The position numbers were made by a program, and so were the translations under genes. The notes under the pieces were generated by a model. That model was not told where the DNA came from. It saw nothing but the letters and a program-made list of their open reading frames with translations, and searched no databases. Of a DNA stretch of 64,000 bases, positions 34,481 to 46,500 are shown piece by piece (the first letter of the stretch is position 1; each line of letters opens with the position of its first letter). The stretch lies in assembly GCA_935421135.1 (NCBI GenBank), contig OW285194.1:8292376-8356375 (forward strand), written 5' to 3'. The DNA is from Bugulina stolonifera. Taxonomy: Eukaryota; Bryozoa; Gymnolaemata; Cheilostomatida; Bugulidae.

Positions 34481-36898
34481 ACTAAAATTTGCATTGGTAG
34501 AATGTGATTTGGTTAGTAATGGCTGCACAAAAGTGAAACCTGTCACCGTGTGTTACTAAAGTGCCCTTGCCTTCACAGTCATTCGTGACACTTTAGGTGG
34601 GAAATTAGAGTGTGGAAACTAAATTACATTAGCAAGCTTGCAAGACCCAACAGGATCATGTCATGCTCTGTTATAAGTAAGTTGAAAGGTCGACGATCAA
34701 AAGCTAATAAAATTACTAGCATTGTGCGACATGTAGACCACTTGTGACTATAAGCATAGTTTAAGCCTAAACCCATATTGAGCCTCATATCTGTCGAACC
34801 ACAAATCTTCAACTGCAGAACTTGTAACTTCACAATAGGTTGTTTCATCTTACTTCACTGTGTAGACTTAGGTTCTTACGACAACTTCTCTATGCACTGA
34901 TTTCAATCTTGCTCTCTTTCCAACATTTTGACAGATCTTTCCAAGGACATCATCTTAGCGAATTACAGTTACCTCTTCTCTCAGTATTATACAATATGTA
35001 GTTTGCACCCAACAGTGCTCTGGTTGACTTACATGTAGCATTGGTTTTCCTTTTGCCACACCGACTTAGCAATAAGGTTGAATTATGATATCCAGAGGAA
35101 GTTTGTGTCTGATTATACCTGTGAAAACAATGGTAGAATGCAAACCTGAGTCCTGAAAGCTAACTATGCAATGGTGTAACTCAACTGTACCTGTGGCAGT
35201 CAATCCATATGCACAAGTCATGTACGTTGTTCGCACTTATGAGAGAACAATGGGATTGCATGCTATTTTGTCTGTTTGTAGAGTCCGAGTCCAGGACCGG
35301 CTACTGTGAATACTGTGCCCTGGCCCACAAGAAGCCTCAGAAAGTCATGACTAGCATCAGTAACTACTTCAACCAATCACAGTGCATAGACCTGACAATT
35401 AAAAATAGATACTGTAGATATTATGGTGTGCCGTGTGGTAGGGTCTAACCTTATAAACCTTCACAAAATCGATAACAGAGCATGGGTTCACAACACTAAT
35501 AGACCTTTCAGAAGTAATTTCTATGCAATATTTCAATTACAGTAGGTACCAAGTAATGGTTATACTTTTTCATATATAATATCGAAGCCATAGACAATGT
35601 TATGTTAATTTAGAGCTACTTCAAAACCCAGTAGAACTCATTCACAGTGAGAATCACTGTAAACGCAATTGAAGTTTTGTTCGTCTGTTGAGCATCATTT
35701 ATTTTATTTCTTTACTATAAAGTAATTACATGTATTACGGTTGAAAGCATTCTATTGGGATTTTTAAAATTACTCTCTAAAGATAATTATGTAAGCATCC
35801 AGCAGTTTCAATATTAGATAAGTGATCTTTGGTAAAAGGTATATATTGGTTCTTAATCTAAGGTAAAATGTTCTATTTCTTACCCTAAGCAGCACGATTA
35901 ACACTAAATCATTAGTATCAATACTATGATCCCACATACATGCATTTCAACTGATTCTGCTGAAACTTGATAGTAATTCAATTTTTATTTTAGTGATTTT
36001 CTGGGAATATTTGTTACTGTTATGCGTCTTGCCATACTGTATAGCTGTACGTCAGAAGTTAAAGCTTATATGAGCAACAGGGGCTTGGCTCTAAATGAAA
36101 GAGCAATCCTGACCTTCCATGACAGGAGTGTGTGGGACTTGGACCTGTGAACCTAAAGTCCAAAAATCGGCAAGCTAACCACTACGTCATCATACCCTTA
36201 GCCTTCTTTTTTAATTGGTTGTATAACCTTATGTTATACTTTTATTCTTAGTATTTTTATAATGATAGTAATTCTACATTAGCAATCAATATTATTAAGG
36301 AATGTTGTAAAATTGCCAAAACGTCATATAATATACATTATAGGTATTGGTGTGTATTTCTGTGTTAATCTTGTAATATCAAATATAATTTAACTGTAAC
36401 AAAAATAGCAAAAACTAAGAAACCCAGTTAGTTTTAAACAGTATTAAGCATGAGAACAAGCTGAGCTGATTATTATCTAAAAGCTTGAACACAGGTCATA
36501 GCCATGGTTGCTAACAATGTTTTAATTTTACATAGTTGCTATGCTAGGCAATCAACAAGTTCAAAATTTTGAACTACCACAATGAATTACAGTGTACTAT
36601 GTTATATCATTGTTGTTAATAACATAAATTTTAGAAAATCTATTAACTACCAGTTATACATGTACATGTAAATTTCATTTTAAATTCTCATTTCAATGCC
36701 AGAAATAAGCACAGAAATGTAGTTAGTTCTTGGTTGATCATTCATTGTTTCGAAATTGTTTGGTAAGTAAATGATGTACTGTATGTAGAATGTCTGAATG
36801 CATAGTAAATATAGATTGAGCTACAATGAATTTATTATCATTGTAATGGAACATTATAAAAAGCTGTCACCATGCTCTGCTGGTGACATGACTGTCAG
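34481..36898. other. Intergenic between the fucosyltransferase-like gene and gene F
   Basis: No supported gene. It contains a tRNA-like SINE fragment on the minus strand near 36070-36190. A short open frame near 35209-35448 contains a small Cys/His-rich stretch (GYCEYCALAH) but lacks splice or domain support. Confidence 0.45.
36070..36190 (-). repeat. tRNA-derived SINE-like fragment
   Basis: The minus strand has an A-box-like TAGTGGTTAGCTTGCC and, about 35 bases on, a B-box-like GGTTCACAGGTCCAAGTCCC. This spacing fits a tRNA-like head. The body was not compared with a consensus. Confidence 0.45.
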
Positions 36899-36906
36899 TA
36901 TAAATA
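36899..36906 (+). promoter_or_regulatory. TATA box of gene F
   Basis: TATAAATA about 65 bases before the donor of the non-coding exon 1 (CAAA|GTGAGT, exon end 36971). Confidence 0.7.
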
Positions 36907-37507
36907 GGAGAGTGCAAGGTCAATGGGCCACATATATCCAACAGCAGTAGTGTGACATCTAACAGCTCAAAGTGAGTACACTTGTCATGCAATCATATTA
37001 AAAGCATGGAATATAACACAGTCTTAAATTTATTATGAGTTTTTTTTACATCAAATTTCAAATCTAAGTTAAAGTGAAAACAATGTACACTAGTTTGTAT
37101 TTAAAATGTGAAAAATAAGAAAAAATATATGATCCCAGTGACAATGCATCATTAGTCAATCGGTCACTTTATTTTCTCAATCTTTGATCAAAGTAGTGCT
37201 TAGATTCTCAAGTCGAATTCACCAAGCTTAGACACAACAGTACACACACTGATTGAACATACACAAACAATCCTAGCATAACAATATATAGATGCTTAAC
37301 CATGAATAAAATATAAACATATAAATGTAAACTTAAACCATCCAATGTACTAGACCTACTAATATTGTACAGTATATCTGTCTGCAGTAAACTCTTCAGA
37401 AATAATATTCTTAATATGTTTAAATTTTAGACGACAATAAACTTGATCTGACATGTATATACGTTTATACACATGAATTTAATTTTCTCCTAGATTGATA
37501 CTTTAGG

Positions 37508-40500
37508 ATGACCAGGCTCATTCCTCTACTTGGAGTAATTACTTTCATAGGTAAGTCCTCAGTATTTTTAATTTTCATAGAAAGTTCCAGAGTGAGTACA
37601 TGTACATGTATGTGTAAACTTTCTTCCGCTAAAAATTTCTGCTTTTAGGGTAGTATAAGACTCACCAACTAGTAATAGAAAATCTCTGGATTTATCCACC
37701 TTTTAGTACATGCACATGTATTTTTGAAAATGTAAATACCAAACTTTAATGAATTATACCATTATTTTGCAGGCATTGCATTTGGACATAGATATTATAA
37801 CAATCGTCACCAGCCTCGTCATCAACCGCATAACAGATATCAACCTTCTCCTAAATATAAACCACCACCCAGATATAACCCACCGGCTAGATATAACCCA
37901 CCGGCTAGATACAATCCACCGGCTAGATATAACCCACCGGCAAACCATTATAAACCCCCAACTTATAACCAACCTAGAGGTAAGATACTATGATGAATTT
38001 TCAGCCTAATTCTACTGATGTTAGTGTGCTATTTTCTGGCTTGAGGTTCAAAACCGGCATTAACCATACTACTTGCAACATTCTATTGGGTCTAACATTA
38101 CTTCAAGATCAGATACGCTACCAAGCACAACTATTGACTTAGCTGGCATTTTAGAATTGTACCTTGGATTCTAATTTGCAAGCCCACCACTAAATTACTT
38201 GTCAATTATTTTATACTTACTTCTTTAAAGTACTTCCTGTGTGTATTTTAAATTTTTTTAACTTTCTCACAAGTCAGCCCTATCAGCTTCCCTAAAGTTG
38301 TTAATGCAGTTTGCTTAGCCTGTTTGTTGCTAAATAATGGGAGTCTGCTATCCCATATTGCAGGAAATTGTTCTAAATTATTAATAAATAAATTAATTTG
38401 TTCAACTGATGCATTAACTCTGGCCATTATTATTGTACTATATTTTAATCAAAGTAATTGAAAGAGAAATCCAAGTAGTAATGATATTGAAGGAGGCTTG
38501 GCGGAAGTGCAAATGTTTACGTCTTCTTCTGCAAACTTTCTCGAAAGTGGAATCGCTAGTTGCAGATTTCTGATTGTTCAATTGCTCCAGTCTGTCGGAA
38601 CTTTTTTGAATTGAATCAATCTGCCTAATCGGCAAGTATTCTGTCTGAAACCTGTCTGAAATGACGTCATTGATAATCTGTTTGTCGTGAGCAGATGAAT
38701 CTGAAGTGATTCGGTGCTGTGTACATGCAGCATCAGAGACTGCTCGAATCATGTTGCAGAGATTTTATCATACTGAGTTCAAACATCAACCATTGAAAGG
38801 ACAATCATAGCTTGAAAGAATATTTGATAAGATTTTGAGTTTCGCTTTCTATCTACAGCCGTAAATGGAGGGTGGTGTAATTGGGGTGCCTATGGTCGCT
38901 GCTCTAAGCAATGTGGGGGTGGATATAAGACAAGGACTAGATCTTGTAACAACCCTTACCCCAAGAATGGTGGAGCTCAATGCTATGGTCAATCTTCACA
39001 GCGTATCAGCTGTAACACTCGCCCTTGTGGAGGTAAGTCATGACTAAATTTAGCAATTTTTAAATTTTAACATGGTAAACTACTGTAATATCCATTTTTT
39101 CCTCGAATCTTTTATTCAAAGAGTTTCAACGGTTATTGATAATAAAACTGGTATAAAGCTGATACTAGCAACACCTGTGGTGAACTATACATTATAGCTA
39201 ATATTTTTTGTATAACTGGCTCTGGTAAAACTATTACAACGAACTGACTGAGCTAACAAATAAGGGCAAGTCGAGTCATTCTGCAGCTTGATCTTAACTT
39301 AAACTACACTAAACTCGAATTATGGAAACCGGCTCATTAACAGCTACTGGTTCTTCTTTCTTTCTCTTTCGGCTTGTTCTGTTCAGGTTCGCCACCATGG
39401 AATGATTTTCCCCCACTTTGTTCTGTTATTACCACCCTTCTCTGTCACACTTACCATTTTCATTTCTTGTCTCACCACATCAAGAAATCTTCTCCTTTTT
39501 TTACTCCCGGTAGTTCTATATCTATTACTCTCCTCCCCAGATAATTTCTATCTCTCCATAGCACATGTCCATACCACCCCAGTCTGCTCTCTCTGACTAC
39601 CCTTGCTGTACCCCTAATGTGCTCATTCTTAATCCTATCAAGTCTTGTGACTTCCAATGCAAACCTCAGCATACGTAATTCCGCCGTCTCTAACTCAGTA
39701 TCCTGCCTCTTGGTCAAAGTCACAGTTTCCATACCATGTAGTATTGCTACTGGTTAACCATGTAAATAATGATCTTGGGTGGTGTAAATTACTAAAGATT
39801 TCATCTACACTCAAATACCACATGAGTGTGAAAGCATCCTGTACAAAATCAAAGTGTAGACACAGTTATAACTATGGACACATCATTTTTGTTGTTTTTG
39901 TTCTACTTCTAGCTTTAGGTTATTACTTACATTATAACCTCGCCAATTTCCCAGAAGTTCAGTAAATCTTAGAAGAGAATTTTGTGAATGAGAAAATCTT
40001 AGTATGTGCTATGTGCGTGTATATTATGTTAACAAATTGTTATCACAGTAAACGGAGGATGGTGCAACTGGGGTGCCTACGGTCGCTGCTCTAAACAATG
40101 TGGAGGTGGATACCAAACCAGAACTAGATATTGTAACAACCCGTACCCTCGGAATGGTGGAGCGCAATGCCGTGGTCAATCCTCACAGCGTATCAACTGT
40201 AACACTCATCCTTGTAAAAGTAAGTTCTTCAAACCATCTTCTAGAAACTGCTCATGACTGTGCTAGTATATCATTTTGGGCACATGGAAAGGAAGGAAAT
40301 ACAACACCTGATAACATCGTCATCTTTTAGCAGAAAATTTTGCAAACGCTGTGTTAGCAAACAAATGTCAACTAAAAGGGCGAGTCTGATGCAATATAGC
40401 TGTAACGAAATCTGATTCGTGATTTTTATTGTGCTTAAATTTTGATCATATTATTAGTTATACATGTATTTCGAGAAGAGAAGTTTAAATTCACACATGA

Positions 40501-43500
40501 CCCGCACAAATTTGTACGTGTCAATGTGCGCCACCTCCATTAGAGCATGAAATCTAATCTAAATGCATCTACATGCATCTTTCCACATTCAGCGGCAGAA
40601 ACTGAAGAAAATATAATCTGTTGTGTAAATTGTATCGTACATGTATAACCACAAGATACCACGCTACCCAAATAGAGAGTAGGTATTAATGGCTCTAGTT
40701 TCACCAGTTTGAAATGAGCTGCAGTGGCTCAGTTAGAGCACAGCTAGGCATTGATACTGGTAGCCCTGTTTGATCCCAGCAATATGCTTGCTTTCACTAG
40801 CAAAAAACATAATGAGGAAACAACTCCAAATGGGTAACAGTTTCTTAATCTACACGTAATACTTTGTCTAAACTGTGTATTTGTGTAAAACCTCTGTAAA
40901 AAACCAAAAATAGAGGGGGTTACAAACTGCTATTCTAGCGAATGGAGGATGGAGTAATTGGGGTGGATATGGAAGTTGCTCTAAACAATGTGGAGGTGGA
41001 TACAAGACTAGAACTAGATATTGTAACAACCCGTACCCTCGGAATGGTGGTGCTCAATGCTACGGTCAATCTACACAGCGTATCAGTTGTAACACTAATC
41101 CTTGTAAAAGTAAGTTTAGTTAAAATTGGCAACTTCTCAGTTTTCAACACTCAAATAATTTGAATAAATTACATGTGGTAATGTGAACATTGATACTCCA
41201 AAAGAAGTTTCTGTCATGTCAAAGATAGTGAATGTCTCAAGTCCATAATATTGTCACGCATTTCAGGAGTGATTTAATCTTTAAAAGTCGACATAGTCAA
41301 GTAATCTTGACTTTACACAATACCGGCAGTAGCACAAAACATTTATAAAATTTTCTACTTCGCTAATATTGTTACCTTTTTATTTCAATATTCAATAAAT
41401 GCTATTGATAGTAATAGCAATAACTGCAATAAGCAGTGAGAAAAAAACAATAACGGTAAAGAGTTCAGTGTTTTCATTCGATGTTAAACTCTATTACTAT
41501 ACAATACAAAAGAGAGTAACATGCCTGAGAAAACACATTCACCATGATTCCAGCAAATGGAGGATGGAGTAATTGGGGTGGATATGGAAGTTGCTCCAAA
41601 CAATGTGGAGGTGGTTACCAAACTAGAACAAGATATTGTAACAACCCATACCCTCGGAATGGTGGAGCTCAATGCTACGGTCAATCTACACAGCGTATCA
41701 GTTGTAACACTAATCCCTGTAGAGGTCAGTTTGGGTAGTACATGCAAATTTGATATGTGAATGACTGGGGTTTTAACATGAAACTAGACAGCACCTAATC
41801 GCCTAGCACCATGAACAGACAAATTGACCATCACACCATCTTAGATTCTTGGAAAAGTGAAACCGACCTGGTCTAGTGGCAATGTATATGCCCTCTTCAA
41901 TAGGTCATTAAGTACCGTAGAGTCCAGAGTTTAAACCCCAGTCAGAGATGACCTATTTCTGAAGACGTGGAGCCAACTCGCTGGCTGCTTAGAAATAAAT
42001 TTCTTTGTGCTCTGTGTTTTTTATTCCTGGGTAAATATTTGTTTGAATTTATAAATTAAAATTCTAACACAGTCCAATAAAGGACAGTTTGTATAGAGGC
42101 GATGTTAAAATAGGTATGCACAACTACACATAACAAACCATTTAATGAATTTTAGTAAACGGAGGATGGAGTAATTGGGGTGGATATGGAAGTTGCTCCA
42201 AGCAATGTGGAGGTGGATACCAAACCAGAACTAGATATTGTAACAACCCATACCCTCGGAATGGTGGAGCTCAATGCTACGGTCAAGCTACGCAGCGTAT
42301 CAGTTGTAACACTCATCCATGTAGAGGTCAGTTCGAGTTTAATTCAAAATTAATTTTACATTTCTCGAGACAGATGCTTGTATGGGAAGATGTACTAAAC
42401 ATCTGTTATCGTATAAACCATTTTAGTAAACGGAGGGTGGAGTAACTGGGGTAACTATGGATTCTGCTCTAAACAATGTGGAGGTGGATCCAAGTCTAGA
42501 AGGAGATCCTGTACTAATCCCAGCCCAGCATATGGTGGTGCTCAATGTTATGGTCTCTATACACAGACAGTCAGCTGCAACACTCACCCCTGCAAAAGTA
42601 GGTTTGGTACAATTATACAGTATAACAAAATAGTATGGAACAGCTATGGAATAGAATAACAATGAATCCATTTCAAACATTGTCGTCATGTATTGGATTT
42701 CTTCAAAAGTTAAATGAAAATGTTTTGGTATTACTAGCCATTTTAACCTTTTGTGCAGACTTTGCCATTACTCACAACAGTTCTCCAAAGTTGAGACCCT
42801 AGCTATATTTCTGAACCAGTCGAAAAATTGTGAGACTGTAGGATGTGCTATTTTATATGTACTAGATTTTATCACTCTGTGAGCCTTTATGATCATGAGG
42901 TAATTTAAGATAATTTACAATGTATTCTGCAGCCACTGGAAGCACTGGTTGACATTTTTATACTATACATGTACATGTAGCTATCCATCCCAACCGGGCT
43001 AGTTGCCATAAGTGTATGAGTAACTTGGTTGTTCATTTTGATTCTCAACCATGGAAGGATATGTAGTATTGTCCATTTCACTAACTATAAAGTATATCAT
43101 AATTATGTAGTTGTGCAGGATGAGACAACCCTTGTCTCATTAAAAATTGTTTGTTCATTTTGATATTTTTGTCTGAATTAAAAATTATTAAGATTTTTAA
43201 TCTTTGCAATGAGAATAGCATACAGTCACCTGATCAATGGCTGTCAGTGAGCGGAATTCCGCTAATTCCGCATGCCTGATGGTTAGTCAATGCTTACAAG
43301 TTGTATAGAGGTCATTGATTTTGTGAGACCAGCTAATTTGATTACTGGTAGGTTTCATGCGAATTAGATTGCGCTGAATGTTAGCTGAAAGCTTTAACAA
43401 TAATCCTGTAAGACAGTGTTATGATATCAATGAACATGTAAATTGTTGAAAGCTGTTTATACTTAATATAGATGTACTTTATCCTGATAAAGATCCATGT

Positions 43501-46500
43501 TACCACAACAATGCTGGGAATTCCCAGCGCAACGCAATTCTCTGCAAAACACCGGAGTAATTTTGCACTCCTTCCGCATTATATATCAAGAAAATCAGTG
43601 TGCTACTAAATTTTGTTTATACGATTTTCAGCCAATGTCTGCTCTTGAATTATTTTGTTTCGTAATGCAAGACAGTCTAAGTAAGCATGCACCGATTTAT
43701 TCCAGTAAACGGAGGATGGAGTAACTGGGGTAACTATGGACACTGCTCTAAACAATGTGGAGGTGGATCTAAGTCTAGAAGTAGATCTTGCACTAATCCC
43801 AGCCCAGCATATGGTGGTGCTCAATGCTATGGTCTCTATACACAGACAGTCAGCTGTAACACTCACCCCTGCAAAAGTAAGTCTGATCGAATCAATTGAG
43901 TTAAGTTTAATGGAAAGATAACTCCTAAATGAAATAAGATCTCATGTTAGCGAACGCTTTACTACACTTTCAGCACTGTTTGATGACAGCCAAAAATACT
44001 TAATTTTGCCAATAGATTGCATTCAGCTAAAAACTAAATAGTTGTATATTATATTAAATAATAATTTTTCTAAAAATAGCATCCAAAAAATCTTCAAATT
44101 GTAGCTCTTTGAATTTTTGTACTCTATTATAATGCTCTATGCTTGCTACATTACTATTTTCAGTAACTATTTTGGCATTTGAATTTATTTATTCATATTT
44201 AATATTATTCCAGTAAATGGAGGGTGGAGTAACTGGGGTAACTATGGACACTGTTCTAAGCAATGTGGGAGTGGATCCAAGTCTAGAAGTAGAACATGTA
44301 CTAACCCCAGCCCTGCATATGGTGGTGCTCACTGTTATGGTCATTCCACAGAGAGTACCGGCTGTAACACTCATCCTTGTAAAGGTAAATTTGTACACTT
44401 ACATTTATGAATAACTTGCTTAGCTGTCATATTAGTCTAACCATTTGAAGTTTCCCTCAATTTTTCTGAAAAAGTATCTTTTCCCGAGATAGCTGGAACT
44501 TTGGAATGTGATGCTTTGCCAATTTTAGTTCTAGTATTAATTTTATCCTTTTTAGTCCACAAGACTAATCTAGTTTTTGAAAATTATGAAAACTGCAAAC
44601 AGCTCATATTTCAAGATTCTGCAAATGAGTAGTGCCTTTGCTACCCTATAGTGGCCGCCTATCTAGGCTATAATAGCCTCAATTAGTAGAATAACTGGAG
44701 CTAGTTTCAGAAATTTTGTCTATTTATTTCTCAAACTAAAATAATTTTATGCTACAGTTGCAGTAGATGGAGGATGGAGTGAGTGGGGTCACTATAGCCA
44801 CTGTACCAAACCTTGTGACACTGGATACAAGAGTAGAAGTAGGACATGTACTAACCCTTCCCCTGCGAATGGCGGTGCTCAATGCCATGAAAATTCAGCG
44901 CAATCTTCCAGTTGTAACACTCATCCTTGTAAAGGTAGGATTAAAAAGACCAAACAAAACAGGAAATGCATTCTCTACAAAAAAATATAAACGCTTAGAG
45001 CATGTGAACAATGCAAAGTCAATAAAGTGATTACTGTATTTGTTGAAAAAATGTTGACCATAATTATACAATCTGTTGATCCCTGTCGAATGTGTGTGCC
45101 AGACTTAATTTCCCCCTTGTGATTTACGGTCTTGCCTTCATTCAGCAAATCTATGTGTTACTGTAGGAGTATTGAAATAATACTGAATACTCGTACCTCA
45201 ATAGCAAGTAACAATATAATACGACTCAACAGTATTTTTACATATTTTTATTAAAGTATAAAATCATGGAATGAAGAGCAAATAGTTGAGATTCTTGTGC
45301 ATTGGATTTTGTAGGTCCTGTTGATGGTAAATGGAGTGATTGGGGTTCATATGGACGTTGTTCTAAGACGTGTGGTTCAGCATTCAAAAGTAGGAGTAGG
45401 ACTTGTACTAACCCAATTCCTGCACATGGTGGCTCGCACTGTTCTGGCCATTCTAGTCAGACCGTCAGCTGTGACCTTCATCCTTGCAAAGGTACAGCAA
45501 ATACAATGTAATACCTGTACGATAAAACGTACATGTACATGCATAGCCTAGAAACATAAAACGAGTACTTCAACCAATTAGATTGCAAGTTGGACTGGTG
45601 ATTATTGCTAGAAAACCGACATAATTAACAGATATTTTCACAGTGGTGAGTTTTGCTGCCCAATGTCCATTTATGCCGCCATGTATATTGCAAACATTTA
45701 CTCACTACAATATAATATAAGTCATTGTAAAAGTCCAAGAAAAATGTATATATATCCGTAACTCCAACGTAATATTATTATATACCCATCTACCACAAGT
45801 GTGCGTAGCTTATTATGCAATATTCATGTACTTAGGACCAGTTAACGGGAACTGGGCTGATTGGGGGCACTATGGAAAATGTTCTAAAACATGTGGCAGT
45901 GGATCTAAAAGCAGAAGTAGGACTTGTACTAACCCCGCCCCTTCAAAGGGTGGTGATGATTGTAAAGGCAAATCTACACAAACTACTAGTTGCAACACTG
46001 ATCCTTGCAAAGGTACTAATTAAAATTTCTAAATTTAAATTATTTTTGTTTTTGCGCAGAGAAGGTATGCTAATCATAACGACATGTATTTCTAATAATT
46101 GATTATTGTTGTTATAACTAACATTGCTTGCTAATATCTTTTACAGTGCATGCTAATATTAGTGCCCCGCTCCGTAGCTCTGCCCAACTCTCAACTAAAT
46201 ACTGTCTGCATGTGTACACACACCAGGAAAATTATACAGAGGATGTGTATAAATCACGTCACTCATATCTCTACTATTAGATTATGTGCGACTGTTCGAA
46301 AAAGACAGTTCGAAACAGGACGTTTCGAAAGTGGACAGTTCAAAACTGGACAGTTCGAAATGCCTAACCCCAAAACTCAAACACCAGATTTCAACTAATT
46401 TACATTTTTAATGTTATTCTTTTTATTTAATTAATTAAATTAATTAATTGAAATTAATTATCTGCAAGTTGTGTTCTTCTAAATGTAATCTATACAGTTT

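Noticed and set aside
35209..35448. Possible small zinc-binding segment (GYCEYCALAHKK)
   Set aside because: Only a few Cys/His residues, no matching exon neighbours, and no promoter or conserved domain that I can defend.
38438..38752. 104-codon minus-strand open frame in the first long intron of gene F
   Set aside because: No recognisable domain, no splice partners, and composition like its surroundings. Could be a transposon remnant, but it is unsupported.
40721..40800. tRNA gene-like segment with A- and B-box similarity
   Set aside because: It does not fold into a complete cloverleaf. At best it is a SINE head fragment.
40935..41150. Second-frame and antisense open frames over every TSR exon (MEDGVIGV type and Thr-rich antisense)
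   Set aside because: Shadows of the TSR coding frame; the TSR frame has the Cys/Trp pattern and phase-consistent splice sites.
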